Below are positions 8,608 through 18,816 of a DNA stretch of 64,000 bases, piece by piece (position 1 is the first letter of the stretch; every line of letters begins with the position of its first letter). The notes under the pieces were generated by a model that did no database searches, had not been told where the DNA came from, and was given only the letters and a program-made list of their open reading frames with translations. Source of the DNA: Thermoplasmata archaeon (GTDB taxonomy: Archaea > Thermoplasmatota > Thermoplasmata > Lutacidiplasmatales > UBA184). The stretch spans positions 1-64,000 of the forward strand of contig DAHXNZ010000001.1 in NCBI GenBank assembly GCA_027365105.1, given 5' to 3'. Position numbers and translations under genes: made by a program.

Positions 8608-10644
8608 CTACCAGATATCGACCCGATCCTCGGGGGCCGTCCAGAGGGGGTCCCCCGGACGGACCTCAAACGCCCGATGGAACTCCTCGAGGTTCGAGAG
8701 CGGGCCGATGGCCCGGAACCGCACCGGGGAGTGGGGGTCGATGGTCAGTCGCAACCGGAGCGCGGGCTCGCGGTAGGCGCCCCGCCAGAGTTGGGCATAC
8801 GAGAGGAAGAACCGTTGCTTCGGGGTGAACCCATCGATCGGAGGGTCCGCATCGACGGAGTTGCCCCGTCGTCTCTGGAACGCTTCCAGCGCGATCGAAA
8901 CCCCGCCCAGGTCGGCGATGTTCTCTCCGAGGGTGAGCTCCCCGTTGACATGAGCCCCCGGCAGGGCCTCGAACCGTCCGTACTGGCGGACCGAACGCTG
9001 GGCCCGGGCGTCGAACTCCGCCTGGTCGGCCGGCTGCCACCAGTCCTTGAGGTTCCCCTCGGCATCGTACTTCCGCCCCTGATCGTCGTAACCGTGGGTG
9101 ATCTCGTGCCCAATCACGGCGCCGATGGCCCCATAATTCACGGCGTCGTCCCGGTCCACATCGAAGAACGGGGGCTGGAGGATGCCGGCCGGAAAGACGA
9201 TCTCGTTCAGGGAGGGATGGAAATAGGCATTGACCTGCGGGGGGGTCATCTCCCATTCGGTCCGGTCCACGGCCTGCCCCATTCTGCCCCAGCGGCGGGC
9301 GACCTCGAAGGCCCGGGCCCGGGCCACGTTGCCCCAGAGGTCGGTCGGGTCGATCCGGATCGACGCGTAGTCCCGGAACCGCTCCGGATGTCCGATCTTC
9401 ACCCGGAACCGGTCGAACTTCGCCAGGGCCTTCTCGCGGGTCCCGGGGCTCATCCAGGGCACCCGGGACAGACGGTCGCGGAAGACGGCCCGCAGGTCGG
9501 CCACCAGCGCCTCCATCCGGCGGCGGGCCTCGGGGGGAAAGTGCCGTTCAACGTAGAGCTGCCCGAGAGCCTCGCCGAGGCAGCTATCGATCAGTTCAGT
9601 GGCGCGCTTCCAGCGGGGCTCGGGTTCAGGTTGACCTTGGAGGATCCGGTGGTAGAAGTCGAAGTTCTCGGCCCCGAAAGCGGCCGACAGCCATGGGGCG
9701 GCGGCCCGAAGCAGGTGCCAACGCAGGTAGACCATCCAGGTCTCCGGAGCCACGTCCCGTACGAGGTGGTCCAACCGTTCGTAGAATTCGGGTTGCCCCA
9801 GCACCACGTAGTCGGGGGTCCCGCTCCCGCGAGCGCTGAGATACTCCCGCCAGCGGAGCGCAGGATAGTCCCGCTCCAGCTCCTCCAGGCTTCGTCGGTG
9901 GTAGTTCTTGAGCTCATCCCGCAGCGCCGTCCGGGATCGGCTGGCCCGGGCGAGCTCGGTTTCAAGGTCGAGAACCGCCGGGCTCACGGATCGGGCCTGG
10001 TCCGGGTCGACGCCCAGGAGCACCAGATTTCGCTCGAGATGGCGGAGGAACGAACGCCGGATCTCAGCGAACCCCTCGGCGAGGTAGTACTCTCGGTCCG
10101 GCAGCGATAGCCCTCCCTGTTCCAGGTACGGGGCGTATCGGGAGCTGTCCTGTCGGTCGATGTCGACGTAGGCCGAGAAGGCCGCCCCGATCCCGAGGTT
10201 GTGCCAGTGCCCGAGGAGTTGGGGAAGCCGGGCCGGCCATTCGCCCGGAGCCAGGCGGGCGAGCTCCCCTCGGAGGGGCTCGAGGCCCCGCATCTCCACG
10301 GTCGCCTGGTCCATGATCGAGGTGAAAAACTCGCCGACCTGCCGGACCGGTTCTCGAACCGCCGAGGGGTCGGCCCGAGCGGCGGCGGCTTCCACCAGGA
10401 GGGCATGGAGCCGACGCAGGTTCGCCTCCGCGAGCGCCTGAAACGATGACCAGGAAGACCGATCGGGCGGGACCGGATTCCGGGCGATCCATCCCCCGGC
10501 CGCAAAGGTGTAGAAGTCGTCCTGAGGCCGAACCGACCGGTCCAGGTGGGCGACGGAAAACCGGAGCGACTCGTCCGCTTCGGCACCTTTGCCGCCGGTC
10601 GAAGAGGGAGCGTCGGACATCGGGTGCTGCGGAGATCCGGTCAT
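8608..10644 (-). CDS. pepO: M13 family (neprilysin-like) metallopeptidase
   Basis: HExxH in VIGHEITHGYDDQGRKYDAEGNLKDWW, NAYFHPSLNEIVFPAGILQPPFFD, GENIADLGGV. Confidence 0.95.
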   Translation of the reverse strand: MTGSPQHPMSDAPSSTGGKGAEADESLRFSVAHLDRSVRPQDDFYTFAAGGWIARNPVPPDRSSWSSFQALAEANLRRLHALLVEAAAARADPSAVREPVRQVGEFFTSIMDQATVEMRGLEPLRGELARLAPGEWPARLPQLLGHWHNLGIGAAFSAYVDIDRQDSSRYAPYLEQGGLSLPDREYYLAEGFAEIRRSFLRHLERNLVLLGVDPDQARSVSPAVLDLETELARASRSRTALRDELKNYHRRSLEELERDYPALRWREYLSARGSGTPDYVVLGQPEFYERLDHLVRDVAPETWMVYLRWHLLRAAAPWLSAAFGAENFDFYHRILQGQPEPEPRWKRATELIDSCLGEALGQLYVERHFPPEARRRMEALVADLRAVFRDRLSRVPWMSPGTREKALAKFDRFRVKIGHPERFRDYASIRIDPTDLWGNVARARAFEVARRWGRMGQAVDRTEWEMTPPQVNAYFHPSLNEIVFPAGILQPPFFDVDRDDAVNYGAIGAVIGHEITHGYDDQGRKYDAEGNLKDWWQPADQAEFDARAQRSVRQYGRFEALPGAHVNGELTLGENIADLGGVSIALEAFQRRRGNSVDADPPIDGFTPKQRFFLSYAQLWRGAYREPALRLRLTIDPHSPVRFRAIGPLSNLEEFHRAFEVRPGDPLWTAPEDRVDIW

Positions 10645-10716
10645 CCCGAGGCGCAGGCTCGCGGAACTATCAAGGCTTCCGGACGGGTCGGGGGGTGGAT
10701 TCGCCCCGTCTCGGGG

Positions 10717-11349
10717 CTACCGGTTCGGGGGTCGGAGCGTCGCCCGGCCCTTGGCCTCCCGCCCCAGAGGTGTCGCCATCCGACCGGCCCCCACCCGGCG
10801 GAGGGCGCGGAGCGAAGGCGCCCACTCCTGGGATTCGATCTCCCGATCCCTCTCGTACAGGTCCAAGAGGCCGTTCGGGAGCGGGATCCGGGATCGGGTC
10901 AGATAGATGTGGGCAAGGTCGGACTCGTCGAGCGGGCCCGCCCACGCGGCTCCGTCCGCCGTGTCCGCGCGATACTGATAGTATTCGGGCGAGGGCAGGA
11001 GCCAGAGCAGGGAGTCCGCGGTCGCCCGACCCGGCCGGCCCTCGCCGCTCCGGACTTGGACTCCCAAGTGGCCCAGGACCGAGGTCGGGAGGCTGAAGAT
11101 GAACTTCTCCCCGAACTGCGCGGACCCCAGGAGGCGGCCCCGGATCGACTCCAGGGCGATCGCCTCCCGGACCGGATAGGTCGCCACGACCCGGGCCACG
11201 CCATCTCCGCGGCCCAGGAAGCTGATGGACCGGCTATCGGTCCGGCCCATCGTGACCCCGACCGGAAACCCCATCAGTTCGGCCACTTCGCGGGGGAGCT
11301 GGGTGATCAGGCGGCTCGGATGGACGGCCCGCAGGATGACGTACTCCAC
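10717..11349 (-). CDS. Conserved hypothetical protein
   Basis: GTG start at 11349 (MEYVILRAVHPSRL...) with TATA-like TACATATAG about 28 bp upstream; ORF-track N-terminal extension rejected. Confidence 0.55.
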   Translation of the reverse strand: MEYVILRAVHPSRLITQLPREVAELMGFPVGVTMGRTDSRSISFLGRGDGVARVVATYPVREAIALESIRGRLLGSAQFGEKFIFSLPTSVLGHLGVQVRSGEGRPGRATADSLLWLLPSPEYYQYRADTADGAAWAGPLDESDLAHIYLTRSRIPLPNGLLDLYERDREIESQEWAPSLRALRRVGAGRMATPLGREAKGRATLRPPNR

Positions 11350-12052
11350 GTTCGTTCCGGACGGCGGGCGCGCTATATGTACCTGGTGCGGCGGAAGACC
11401 ATCGTTCAGACCGGGGCCGAAGCCCGCGGACGATCGGCAGGATCGCCGCCCAATCGTCCGCGTCCACCACCGCGTCGGCCGCGGCGCGAACCTCCCCTCG
11501 CCGGCTGTTGAAGGCGACGCCCCCTCCGACCCGGGGGAACAGGGCGGCGTCGGCGGCACCGTCGCCGACGTGGAGCACCCGGTCGGCCGGGATCTGGAGG
11601 AGTTCAAGGAGTCGTCGGAGACCCCCGGGCTTGTCGGCCCGGACCCCCACCGGCTCGGGAAGAACGCCCGTGGACCCATAGCTGCCGGGCATCACGGCGA
11701 AGCCATCAAACCCGAACTGTTCGGCGTACCAGCGCCCGATGTAGGGCGGGTTGTGGGACAGGATGGCCACCCGGATCCCCCAGGCATGGAGCTCATCGTT
11801 GGCTTCCCGGATCCCCTGGATGCGCGGTGTGGAGGCCACCAGCGCGAGGACCTCCTCGACAGTATGACCGGAAACCAGCGACAGCATCCGCTCGAGATGA
11901 CGGTCCTCGGAGACATCGCCCCGCTGAAACGCCTCCATAAGAGCATCGTACTCGCGGCGGCGGCCGACCCCCTCGGCAATGAACTGCCACCCGTGACCCT
12001 GGGTGAGCGTTCCGTCAATGTCGACGGTCAACAGTTTCCAGGGAAGGTTCAT
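11234..12052 (-). CDS. HAD-superfamily phosphatase (phosphoserine phosphatase-like)
   Basis: LLTVDIDGTLTQGHG, VAILSHNP, VLHVGDGAADAALF; ATG at 12052. Confidence 0.8.
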   Translation of the reverse strand: MNLPWKLLTVDIDGTLTQGHGWQFIAEGVGRRREYDALMEAFQRGDVSEDRHLERMLSLVSGHTVEEVLALVASTPRIQGIREANDELHAWGIRVAILSHNPPYIGRWYAEQFGFDGFAVMPGSYGSTGVLPEPVGVRADKPGGLRRLLELLQIPADRVLHVGDGAADAALFPRVGGGVAFNSRRGEVRAAADAVVDADDWAAILPIVRGLRPRSERWSSAAPGTYSAPAVRNERGVRHPAGRPSEPPDHPAPPRSGRTDGVSGRGHDGPDR

Positions 12053-12059
12053 GGGACGG

Positions 12060-12293
12060 TCATCGGGACCCGGCGCGCCCGCCCAGAAGGACGCCGCCGA
12101 CCCAAAGGGCCAGCATGCCGGCGCCTCCGATCGGCAGGAGGGCCAGGAGAGCGGCCGGGTTGGTGGGGAATAGGATGGCGAGAAGGAAAATGCCCAGGAG
12201 GCTGAGGAGCAGGCCCAGCCCGAGCCGCTGCTGACGTCGGCGCTCACGGGCCGTCCGCTCGGGCGGCCGGGGGACCCCGGGGTCGGAAGCCAT
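12060..12293 (-). CDS. Small two-TM membrane protein
   Basis: 77 aa with hydrophobic segments LGLGLLLSLLGIFLLAILF and AALLALLPIGGAGMLALWVGGVLL. Confidence 0.6.
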   Translation of the reverse strand: MASDPGVPRPPERTARERRRQQRLGLGLLLSLLGIFLLAILFPTNPAALLALLPIGGAGMLALWVGGVLLGGRAGSR

Positions 12294-12385
12294 CGCCCCT
12301 CACCCGGCCCGCCCCAGATAACCGTGATGCCCGTCGGACCGGTCCAATCCCAGATCCAAAATAGGGGGGAGGCGATGACCCGCCC

Positions 12386-12871
12386 ATGCGTCTTGATGGC
12401 GGCGGCCGGGGCGTCCCGCGGATTCGGGACGCGCTTTCGACCTCGGAGGCTCGGGCCGAGCGCCGGAGCCGTTCAATCGAAGAGCCCCTGGCAGTTACGC
12501 TCCTCGTGCGGGACCCCTACCCGGCCTTGGAGGTGCGCAACCCTCTTCACCGCACGACGTATCGGGTCTACTTCCCGGAGGGGTCGGCCGTCGGAATCGG
12601 ACTCTGTACCTGCCCCGACTTCGGGCGGCGCGATCTCGGGACCTGCAAGCACATCGAAGCCGCGGCCCGTCATCTCCGAATGCACCCCCAGGGCCGTCCG
12701 GTCGGCCCCGAAGACTCCCCTGACCCCGCTGGCCTGTGGGCGGCGTTGGAGGCGGATCCGGAGCGCCGGGGAGGTCTCGGCGCTCTCCACCGCATGGGCC
12801 GCCCGCTCCATCGCTGGCCGATCCGCCCCGTGCCGGGAGGACCCTCCGCGGCCGTGCCGGGACCCTCGTAG
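12386..12871 (+). CDS. SWIM zinc-finger domain protein
   Basis: CTCPDFGRRDLGTCKHIEA (CxCxnCxH) motif. Confidence 0.75.
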   Translation: MRLDGGGRGVPRIRDALSTSEARAERRSRSIEEPLAVTLLVRDPYPALEVRNPLHRTTYRVYFPEGSAVGIGLCTCPDFGRRDLGTCKHIEAAARHLRMHPQGRPVGPEDSPDPAGLWAALEADPERRGGLGALHRMGRPLHRWPIRPVPGGPSAAVPGPS

Positions 12872-13198
12872 CGACGGGGCGTCTGCCCGGGACGCCTCCT
12901 GCGGGGCTCGGGTCCGACCAGTTCCTGGGAGCCCGCCAACACGGCGCGCCGGTGACGGTGGTTATCCGTCAGAGGCTTCGGGAATGGCCCCACGATCGGT
13001 GACGGCCGAAGATCGAGGCGAAGCGGGGTCCTGGACGCAAGCAGCCCAGCGGCTTCGGACCAGCCAGAGCGCCAAGGGGCCGGACGAGCCGGGGCTGACG
13101 GGCGATGGCGCGACCTTCCCCCGCCATTCAGACCGAGGCACACCCGGCGGCTGAAGGATGGATACGTTTCTATATCCCGGGCTGGATGGAGGGAGGCG

Positions 13199-14554
13199 AT
13201 GTGGGCGCGGTCCGTTCTCCGGGTGGCGGTTGCGTTGGGCGTTGTCACGCTGCTCTTCTGGTCGATTGGAGGGCAAGGTATCCCCGCGCCGGCCGGGGCG
13301 CAGGCTACCGCCTCCTCCTCCCCGCCGTCCGCGAGCGGCCCGACGCTGCTTCCCCCGGGGGAGATCAATTCGTCGGTCGCGGGCGCCTACCAGATGCTGA
13401 TTCAGAACCTCTCGGGCAACCCGAACAATTATCCCAGCGAGGCCAGCGTCGATAGCAGCATCCTTGGGATGTTTCTCGAGCTCAACGCCACCGATGCATT
13501 CAACAGCCTGGTCTCGACCTGGGGTGTGGACAATTTCACCTTCACGCTGAACTACCTAGTCCAGAGCGGAATCTCGAACGCCACCTTCGGAGAGCAATGG
13601 GTGGCGTCGGGCCAGGACGGCGGGCTGGCCTACCAGGAGTACTGGGTCGGGACGGTCTCCACCGGCACGCTGACCGGCCCCTTCGAGACCACCCCCACGA
13701 ACGCCACCTACAATGGGGGATACGCCTACTCCACCAACTGGGCGGGCTTGGCGTACTCGACCCCGTCCTCGTCGTCCAGCATCACCAATGCTTGGGCCTA
13801 TACGACCGTCGCATCGCTCTTCAACCCTCCCCAGTCTCCGGCCAATGTCCCCTACTATGCCCAAGTCGATGCCTTTGGATCGGTCTGGGTGGGGGTCTCG
13901 CCAACCCTAGGGGGAAGCAACGGGCTTCTCCAGGCCGGCTACGAGTACGACGTCCAAGGAAATTTCCACCAAAACTACCAGGCCTGGTATGAGTACTACA
14001 CCCCGGGAGGACAGAATGCCATTTCATATCCGGGGGCGGCCATCCCGAAACCCGGAGACGCCTACGGGATCGACCTCCTCTACTCGGGTTGGAACGTGAT
14101 CATCTGCAACCAGAATTGGTGGGGCGCTTGGTCGTGCTCCGGGCCGTTCCAGGTCTGGAACACCTACGTCTGCGACTACACCCAGGGAGCGTGTTCCTCC
14201 TCGACGGAGAACGTACCCATCAACTTCGCACCGATCTACAAGACCGAGATTGTGGAGGCGGTTACTACGGGCGGATCGTATTTGATCTTCTTCTCGTGGA
14301 GTCACATTATGCAAATCCCCGAGTTCGGAAACATCCACATGTGGGGGGGTAACTTCATCGCGGGCGGCGTGACCTACTCGGATGCCTCCGAGGTCCAGAA
14401 CAACGACTTCACTCAGATCACCATGACCCAGTCGTCCGGGTCCGTCAGCACATCGGAAGCGTTCACGCTCGCGAACGCTCCGAGCCCGATGTCCGGGTTC
14501 GGGTACCTGACCGTGGCCTGGCAGAACTCCAACTACGACTGGAACTACGTATAG
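13199..14554 (+). CDS. Secreted G1 (eqolisin-like) glutamic peptidase candidate
   Basis: Signal-like N-terminus; NWAGLAY, VWVGVSP, LLQAGYEYD, WYEYYTPG, KTEIVEA; retains Gln (LQAG) and Glu (EIVEA) positions expected of G1 peptidases. Confidence 0.75.
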   Translation: MWARSVLRVAVALGVVTLLFWSIGGQGIPAPAGAQATASSSPPSASGPTLLPPGEINSSVAGAYQMLIQNLSGNPNNYPSEASVDSSILGMFLELNATDAFNSLVSTWGVDNFTFTLNYLVQSGISNATFGEQWVASGQDGGLAYQEYWVGTVSTGTLTGPFETTPTNATYNGGYAYSTNWAGLAYSTPSSSSSITNAWAYTTVASLFNPPQSPANVPYYAQVDAFGSVWVGVSPTLGGSNGLLQAGYEYDVQGNFHQNYQAWYEYYTPGGQNAISYPGAAIPKPGDAYGIDLLYSGWNVIICNQNWWGAWSCSGPFQVWNTYVCDYTQGACSSSTENVPINFAPIYKTEIVEAVTTGGSYLIFFSWSHIMQIPEFGNIHMWGGNFIAGGVTYSDASEVQNNDFTQITMTQSSGSVSTSEAFTLANAPSPMSGFGYLTVAWQNSNYDWNYV

Positions 14555-14884
14555 CCGGGACTCGAGCCGGGCGTTGATCCCCTGGGACGGGTTCGAGTCT
14601 TGGGGGGTCGCCCGCGGTCGACGAGCGGGCCGCCGCGGGTGCGAATCTCCGCTTCCGCAGCGTTCCCGGCGGGTGCCGTCCGAGCATCAGGTCCAGAGGT
14701 CCAGCTCCAACCCTTGAGCCGCCGGATCGCGCATTCCTCTTGATTTTCACCTCCGCCAAGGGAACGAAGCATAGAGCCGGGGGGGGCGTGGGTCCGCCGT
14801 CCGGCTCTTCCACCCGGTCCGAGAATCCCGGGCGCTCATCGGACCCCGGTCTGCCAAACCACAATGAGCATCCGCTCACCGGGT

Positions 14885-15196
14885 TCAGTCGGCCCGGAGT
14901 GAATGTCGCGCTCTACGGAGACCGACGAGGGCGATCACGATGGCCGCCACCCCCAGCGCGAATACGACATAGACCCCGAGAAGTTGACCGATCGAAAGGG
15001 CCGGCGAGCAACCATACTGGGGCCCGACTGCGTGCTCCATCATGGGGGGTCCGCAGGCGGTCCGCTCCAATCGGGTAAACTGGGTGACGACCCACAGCGT
15101 CACCACAACGGCAATGCCGCCCCCGAGGAGAGGGTACCACTTCCATCCGCAGGGGGGTCGCACAGCCCCGTCACAATAGCTAGGCACTATTACCAC
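14885..15196 (-). CDS. Small membrane protein
   Basis: 103 aa, two hydrophobic helices (YPLLGGGIAVVVTLWVVTQF, LLGVYVVFALGVAAIVIALVGL). Confidence 0.5.
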   Translation of the reverse strand: MVIVPSYCDGAVRPPCGWKWYPLLGGGIAVVVTLWVVTQFTRLERTACGPPMMEHAVGPQYGCSPALSIGQLLGVYVVFALGVAAIVIALVGLRRARHSLRAD

Positions 15197-16206
15197 TTTA
15201 CGTTCCGCGCTGGAGCCTTCCGGCGTCAGAGTGGTGCGTTCCCCCCTGCAGTCGGAGGGCTCTCCGGGCCCCGATTCACCTGGTGGTGGCCGGGCCGATC
15301 ACCTCCTCGGTCGGTTCGCCGCCGAGTCCCGTGAAGTGGGCAGGGGGGATGCGGAGATCATGCGGGCCTCCCGGGCATCGCCGCCCTCCGGATGAGCTGG
15401 TCGAGCAGCCCGGCTCGTGAGGGGAGCATTGTGCGCCTCTTCGCTCGCCGGGCCAGCCGTGTGCGCTTACGCTCGTCGAGCGCCGCCCTCCCCTCCTCTA
15501 CTTCCGTCCCGTCTTCCAAAGCCCGTCGGCCGTGAACGCGATACGCCACCGTCGTCCCGACGGCCGGCAGCTCACGCCGACCCGGAGCTTTCGGACCCCG
15601 GGCCGTCTCGACACCCTCGTGATGCGGCCGGGGCCGGCGAGGTCGGTGCGGACCGTCTCCGTACCGGCCAAGCCCCTCACCGGGCCCCCAGGTACGAGAC
15701 GCACCTGCCGCGGCGGACACCCACCCGACGGGACGGCGTGTCTCGATCGCCTTTGGCTCCCCTGGTCACGTTCATCCCTCGCCGCCAACCCTCTCTGCCG
15801 TGGGCGGGAGCCGTGGGAGAGGTGGAGCAAGAGCGTTCCGCGCTCGTCTCCAGCCCTTTCCGAGAGCTCGCCATCGGGCGGCCCGAATCCGTGCCCGTGG
15901 GCGGCGCCCGGTCTTTGGGACAGGCTCCCGCAAGAGGTCCGGAGGATCTAGTCCGGGCCCGTGGAAGCGGGGCCACCTCCCGGCCGAAGGGCGGGCGAAG
16001 GACGGGAAACTCCCACGAGGTCTTCGATCACGAATGGAGCAGGACAGCGGGATGGGCCAGGGATCTGGGTGGGTACGGGGGATCGCGTCCCGGAGGGGTG
16101 GATCGGGCCCTCGGCGTCAGGCTGGGAGGTCCGTGGCGAGGCCGAATCCCCCTCATCCATGGGCAGCCATCCGCGACGTGCTGCGCGAACCCGTTCGGCC
16201 GAACAG

Positions 16207-16233
16207 GACCGTCTGCCCTTGGGGCAGACGGTC
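16207..16233. terminator. Strong hairpin GACCGTCTGCC-CTTGG-GGCAGACGGTC downstream of tes-like gene
   Basis: Perfect 11-bp inverted repeat with 5-nt loop. Confidence 0.5.
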
Positions 16234-16269
16234 GGAAGGAGTTTGGTTCGTCCCTGGGGAACTCCGGGC

Positions 16270-17982
16270 TCAGGTTGACGACATGCCCGGGGCGCCCTTG
16301 AGCGCCCGGATCTTGTAGTACTCGGGGTCGACGATAACCTCGCCGTTGACCCCCATCGTCTCGATGGTCTTGAGGGGGACCCCCGCGGTGCTCTTCGCGC
16401 GTTGCCAGTCCGGGATCGGGATCGAGAACTTCTTCTCGACCTCCGTCCGGTAGATCGGGCCCGAGTTGTACGAACAGAACGGGATGACCCGTCCGTCCGG
16501 GACCGCGTAGTGGATATCGCAGCGCATCAGGCGCTGGATATCGTAGTCGTACGCGTCCTGGAAGTGCATGTTCCCGATGTAGAGCGTCCGCCAGGCGAAC
16601 TTGGCGACGGCCTCCTTGTTCCCCTCGGTAAAGATCGAGGCGATGACCCGGACGCTGTTCTTCTCATTGAGCCCCTCCGGGGCCTTCGTGAAGTCGAAGA
16701 ACTTGGCGACATCGTGGAGCAGCCGGGCGCCCGCGGCCATGGTGCGGACCCGGGCGAACCGGGCGTCGCGGTACTTCTCGATCATCGACTCGACGTTCTC
16801 GAAGAACCCGTCGACATCCATGAACCGGGGCAGCGGCGTGATCTTCTGGCCGTCCTTCGAGATGAAGGCGAAGGTCGCGCACCCGCAGCCCGGGTGGGTG
16901 GTCAGGGTCATCTTCTCCTCGCCATGGATGATGCTGACCAGTTCCGAGATCGGGGCGACCGACGGGACCGGGAAGAAGTCCGACTTCTCGAACGGTCCGT
17001 CCGTGCAGAGAATCCGCACCAGGTCCGACTGGGTGAACCGCATCTGGAAGCGGTCCTTATCGGGAATTCGCGCGGTCAGGGCGACGGGCTGGAAGTTGAC
17101 GCCCCGGACGACATCGATGTTGTCGATGGCGAACTTGACCGTGGGCCAGATCTCCTTCTCGTTGAAGCCGCCGACCAGCGTCGGGACCAGCACGACGCTC
17201 AGGGGTTTGTCGGGCTTGCCCTGAGCCAGCTCGGCCGGCGAGGAGTGAGTCTCGCGCGCGGCCTGGATCGCCTTCTGCTTGACCTTGAGCAGTGGCACGC
17301 CCCGGACCTTCCGGTAGATCTCGTCGTCCAGCCCATCAAACTGGAGGTAGAGGGTGTGGAGCCCCGAATCCCTGGACGCCTGGGCGAATCCGGGTTCATT
17401 GGCCATCCGGATCCCGTTCGTCGCGACCTGGATCTGCTTGAACCCGAGATCGCGGGCCATCGAGACCGCATCCAGGAAGAGCGGGCTCAGGGTCGGCTCG
17501 CCACCCGAGAACTGGACCGCGACCGCGCCCACGGGCTTCTGTTCCCGCAGGGTCTTCAGCATGAAGTGAATCTGCTCGCGGGTGGGTTCGTAGACGTACC
17601 CGGCGGCGTTGGCGTTGGCAAAGCAGACCGGGCACTTGAGGTTGCAGCGGTTGGTGAGGTCGATCAAGGCGAGCCCGGTGTGCGACTTGTGGTGACTGCA
17701 CATCCCGCAGGTGGTCGGGCAGCCCCGGAACTTGTCGTAGTACGGGTTTTCGTAGCCGACCCCGTCGTGAGCGTAGACCTCCATCCGGAGGTACAGGTCC
17801 ACATCGTTGGAGATGATGTCCCAGAAGTACCCGTGCGTCCGGCAGGTCTTCTCCATGATCACGCGGTTGTCCTTCTCGCGGACGACCGCCGGAATCACCT
17901 TGATACACTCCGGGCAGACCGAAGCCGTCTTTCGGGGGAGGCCCCGCGGGGCCTGGAACTCCTGCATTACTCGCGCCGGCAT
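16270..17982 (-). CDS. tes: Radical SAM tetraether lipid synthase-like protein
   Basis: GCPTTCGMCSHHKSHTGLALIDLTNRCNLKCPVCFANANAAGYVYEPTREQI, VQFSGGEPTLSPLF; MJ0619/Tes-type architecture with extra Cys motifs. Confidence 0.88.
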   Translation of the reverse strand: MPARVMQEFQAPRGLPRKTASVCPECIKVIPAVVREKDNRVIMEKTCRTHGYFWDIISNDVDLYLRMEVYAHDGVGYENPYYDKFRGCPTTCGMCSHHKSHTGLALIDLTNRCNLKCPVCFANANAAGYVYEPTREQIHFMLKTLREQKPVGAVAVQFSGGEPTLSPLFLDAVSMARDLGFKQIQVATNGIRMANEPGFAQASRDSGLHTLYLQFDGLDDEIYRKVRGVPLLKVKQKAIQAARETHSSPAELAQGKPDKPLSVVLVPTLVGGFNEKEIWPTVKFAIDNIDVVRGVNFQPVALTARIPDKDRFQMRFTQSDLVRILCTDGPFEKSDFFPVPSVAPISELVSIIHGEEKMTLTTHPGCGCATFAFISKDGQKITPLPRFMDVDGFFENVESMIEKYRDARFARVRTMAAGARLLHDVAKFFDFTKAPEGLNEKNSVRVIASIFTEGNKEAVAKFAWRTLYIGNMHFQDAYDYDIQRLMRCDIHYAVPDGRVIPFCSYNSGPIYRTEVEKKFSIPIPDWQRAKSTAGVPLKTIETMGVNGEVIVDPEYYKIRALKGAPGMSST

Positions 17983-18203
17983 TCTCGTTTCCTCTCTTTC
18001 GCCCGCGTCGTGCGACCCGAGCTTGGCCAACGGAGCAACCCTAGCCTACATAATCCATCTGTCGTCAGGGTAGCTACACTTTCCGCCGTCCATGAGGGTG
18101 GTTCTCACGGTTCGTTTCGCTACAACGCCTCCCCGGTCTCGGCGTTGCGGGATGTCGGGGTGCCTCTGACCCGGGGCCGGATCGCTCGGCCCCATATCTT
18201 ATC

Positions 18204-18758
18204 ATGCCCCGGGGGGTGACCGGGCGGTTTGGTATGGCCGCCCGAAAACAGACCCGAAAGTCGCTGCGACGACCGGCCCCCCGATCGGTTCCGAAACCCC
18301 GCCTTGCCGCGAGTTCACGGCGGTTTGTCGGCCGGGATCCCTCTCCGGTCCTGGACCGGTATCCTCCCAAGGCCCTGCCTCCCAGCGTGACCTCCACCGC
18401 CCCCGCCCGGAACCCGCCCGCACCCGGCGCGAAGGCCGCCCCCGGGGCACCCACCCCGCTCCTTTCACTGGAACGGCCCTTCGACATCGACGAGTTCAGC
18501 CGGCTGCTCGGGGAGACGGCGATCCGGGTCACGGTCCCCCGCGAGAACCTGGCCGAACTGCTGCGTCGGGTTTCCGAATTCATGGGATTCGGCATCTACG
18601 TCTACGCCATCTCAGTCCGCCCCGCCGATTCGGACCTCCTCAAAGGATTCCTCGTCGAGCTCCGACGGGTCGATTTCTCCCGGGAGCAGGGCCAGTGGGT
18701 GCCGTTCGTCGAGCAGGGCGCGAGCGACAACCCATTCGGTCCCGGGGCCCCCCACTGA
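18204..18758 (+). CDS. Hypothetical protein
   Basis: 184 aa; C-terminal structured half LERPFDIDEFSRLLGETAIRVTVPRENLAELLRRVSEFMGFGIYVYAISVRP. Confidence 0.5.
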   Translation: MPRGVTGRFGMAARKQTRKSLRRPAPRSVPKPRLAASSRRFVGRDPSPVLDRYPPKALPPSVTSTAPARNPPAPGAKAAPGAPTPLLSLERPFDIDEFSRLLGETAIRVTVPRENLAELLRRVSEFMGFGIYVYAISVRPADSDLLKGFLVELRRVDFSREQGQWVPFVEQGASDNPFGPGAPH

Positions 18759-18816
18759 CTCCCCCGGCGGCTCCCGAGGGCGGGAGTTCATAACCCGGCG
18801 AGGACATCGCGGGCCG

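Noticed and set aside
14555-14720. Possible tRNA-like segment (GGGTGCGAATCTCCGCTTCCGCA and GGGTTCGAGTC on plus strand)
   Set aside because: T-stem does not pair in the required register and no matching 5' acceptor strand or anticodon arm was found.
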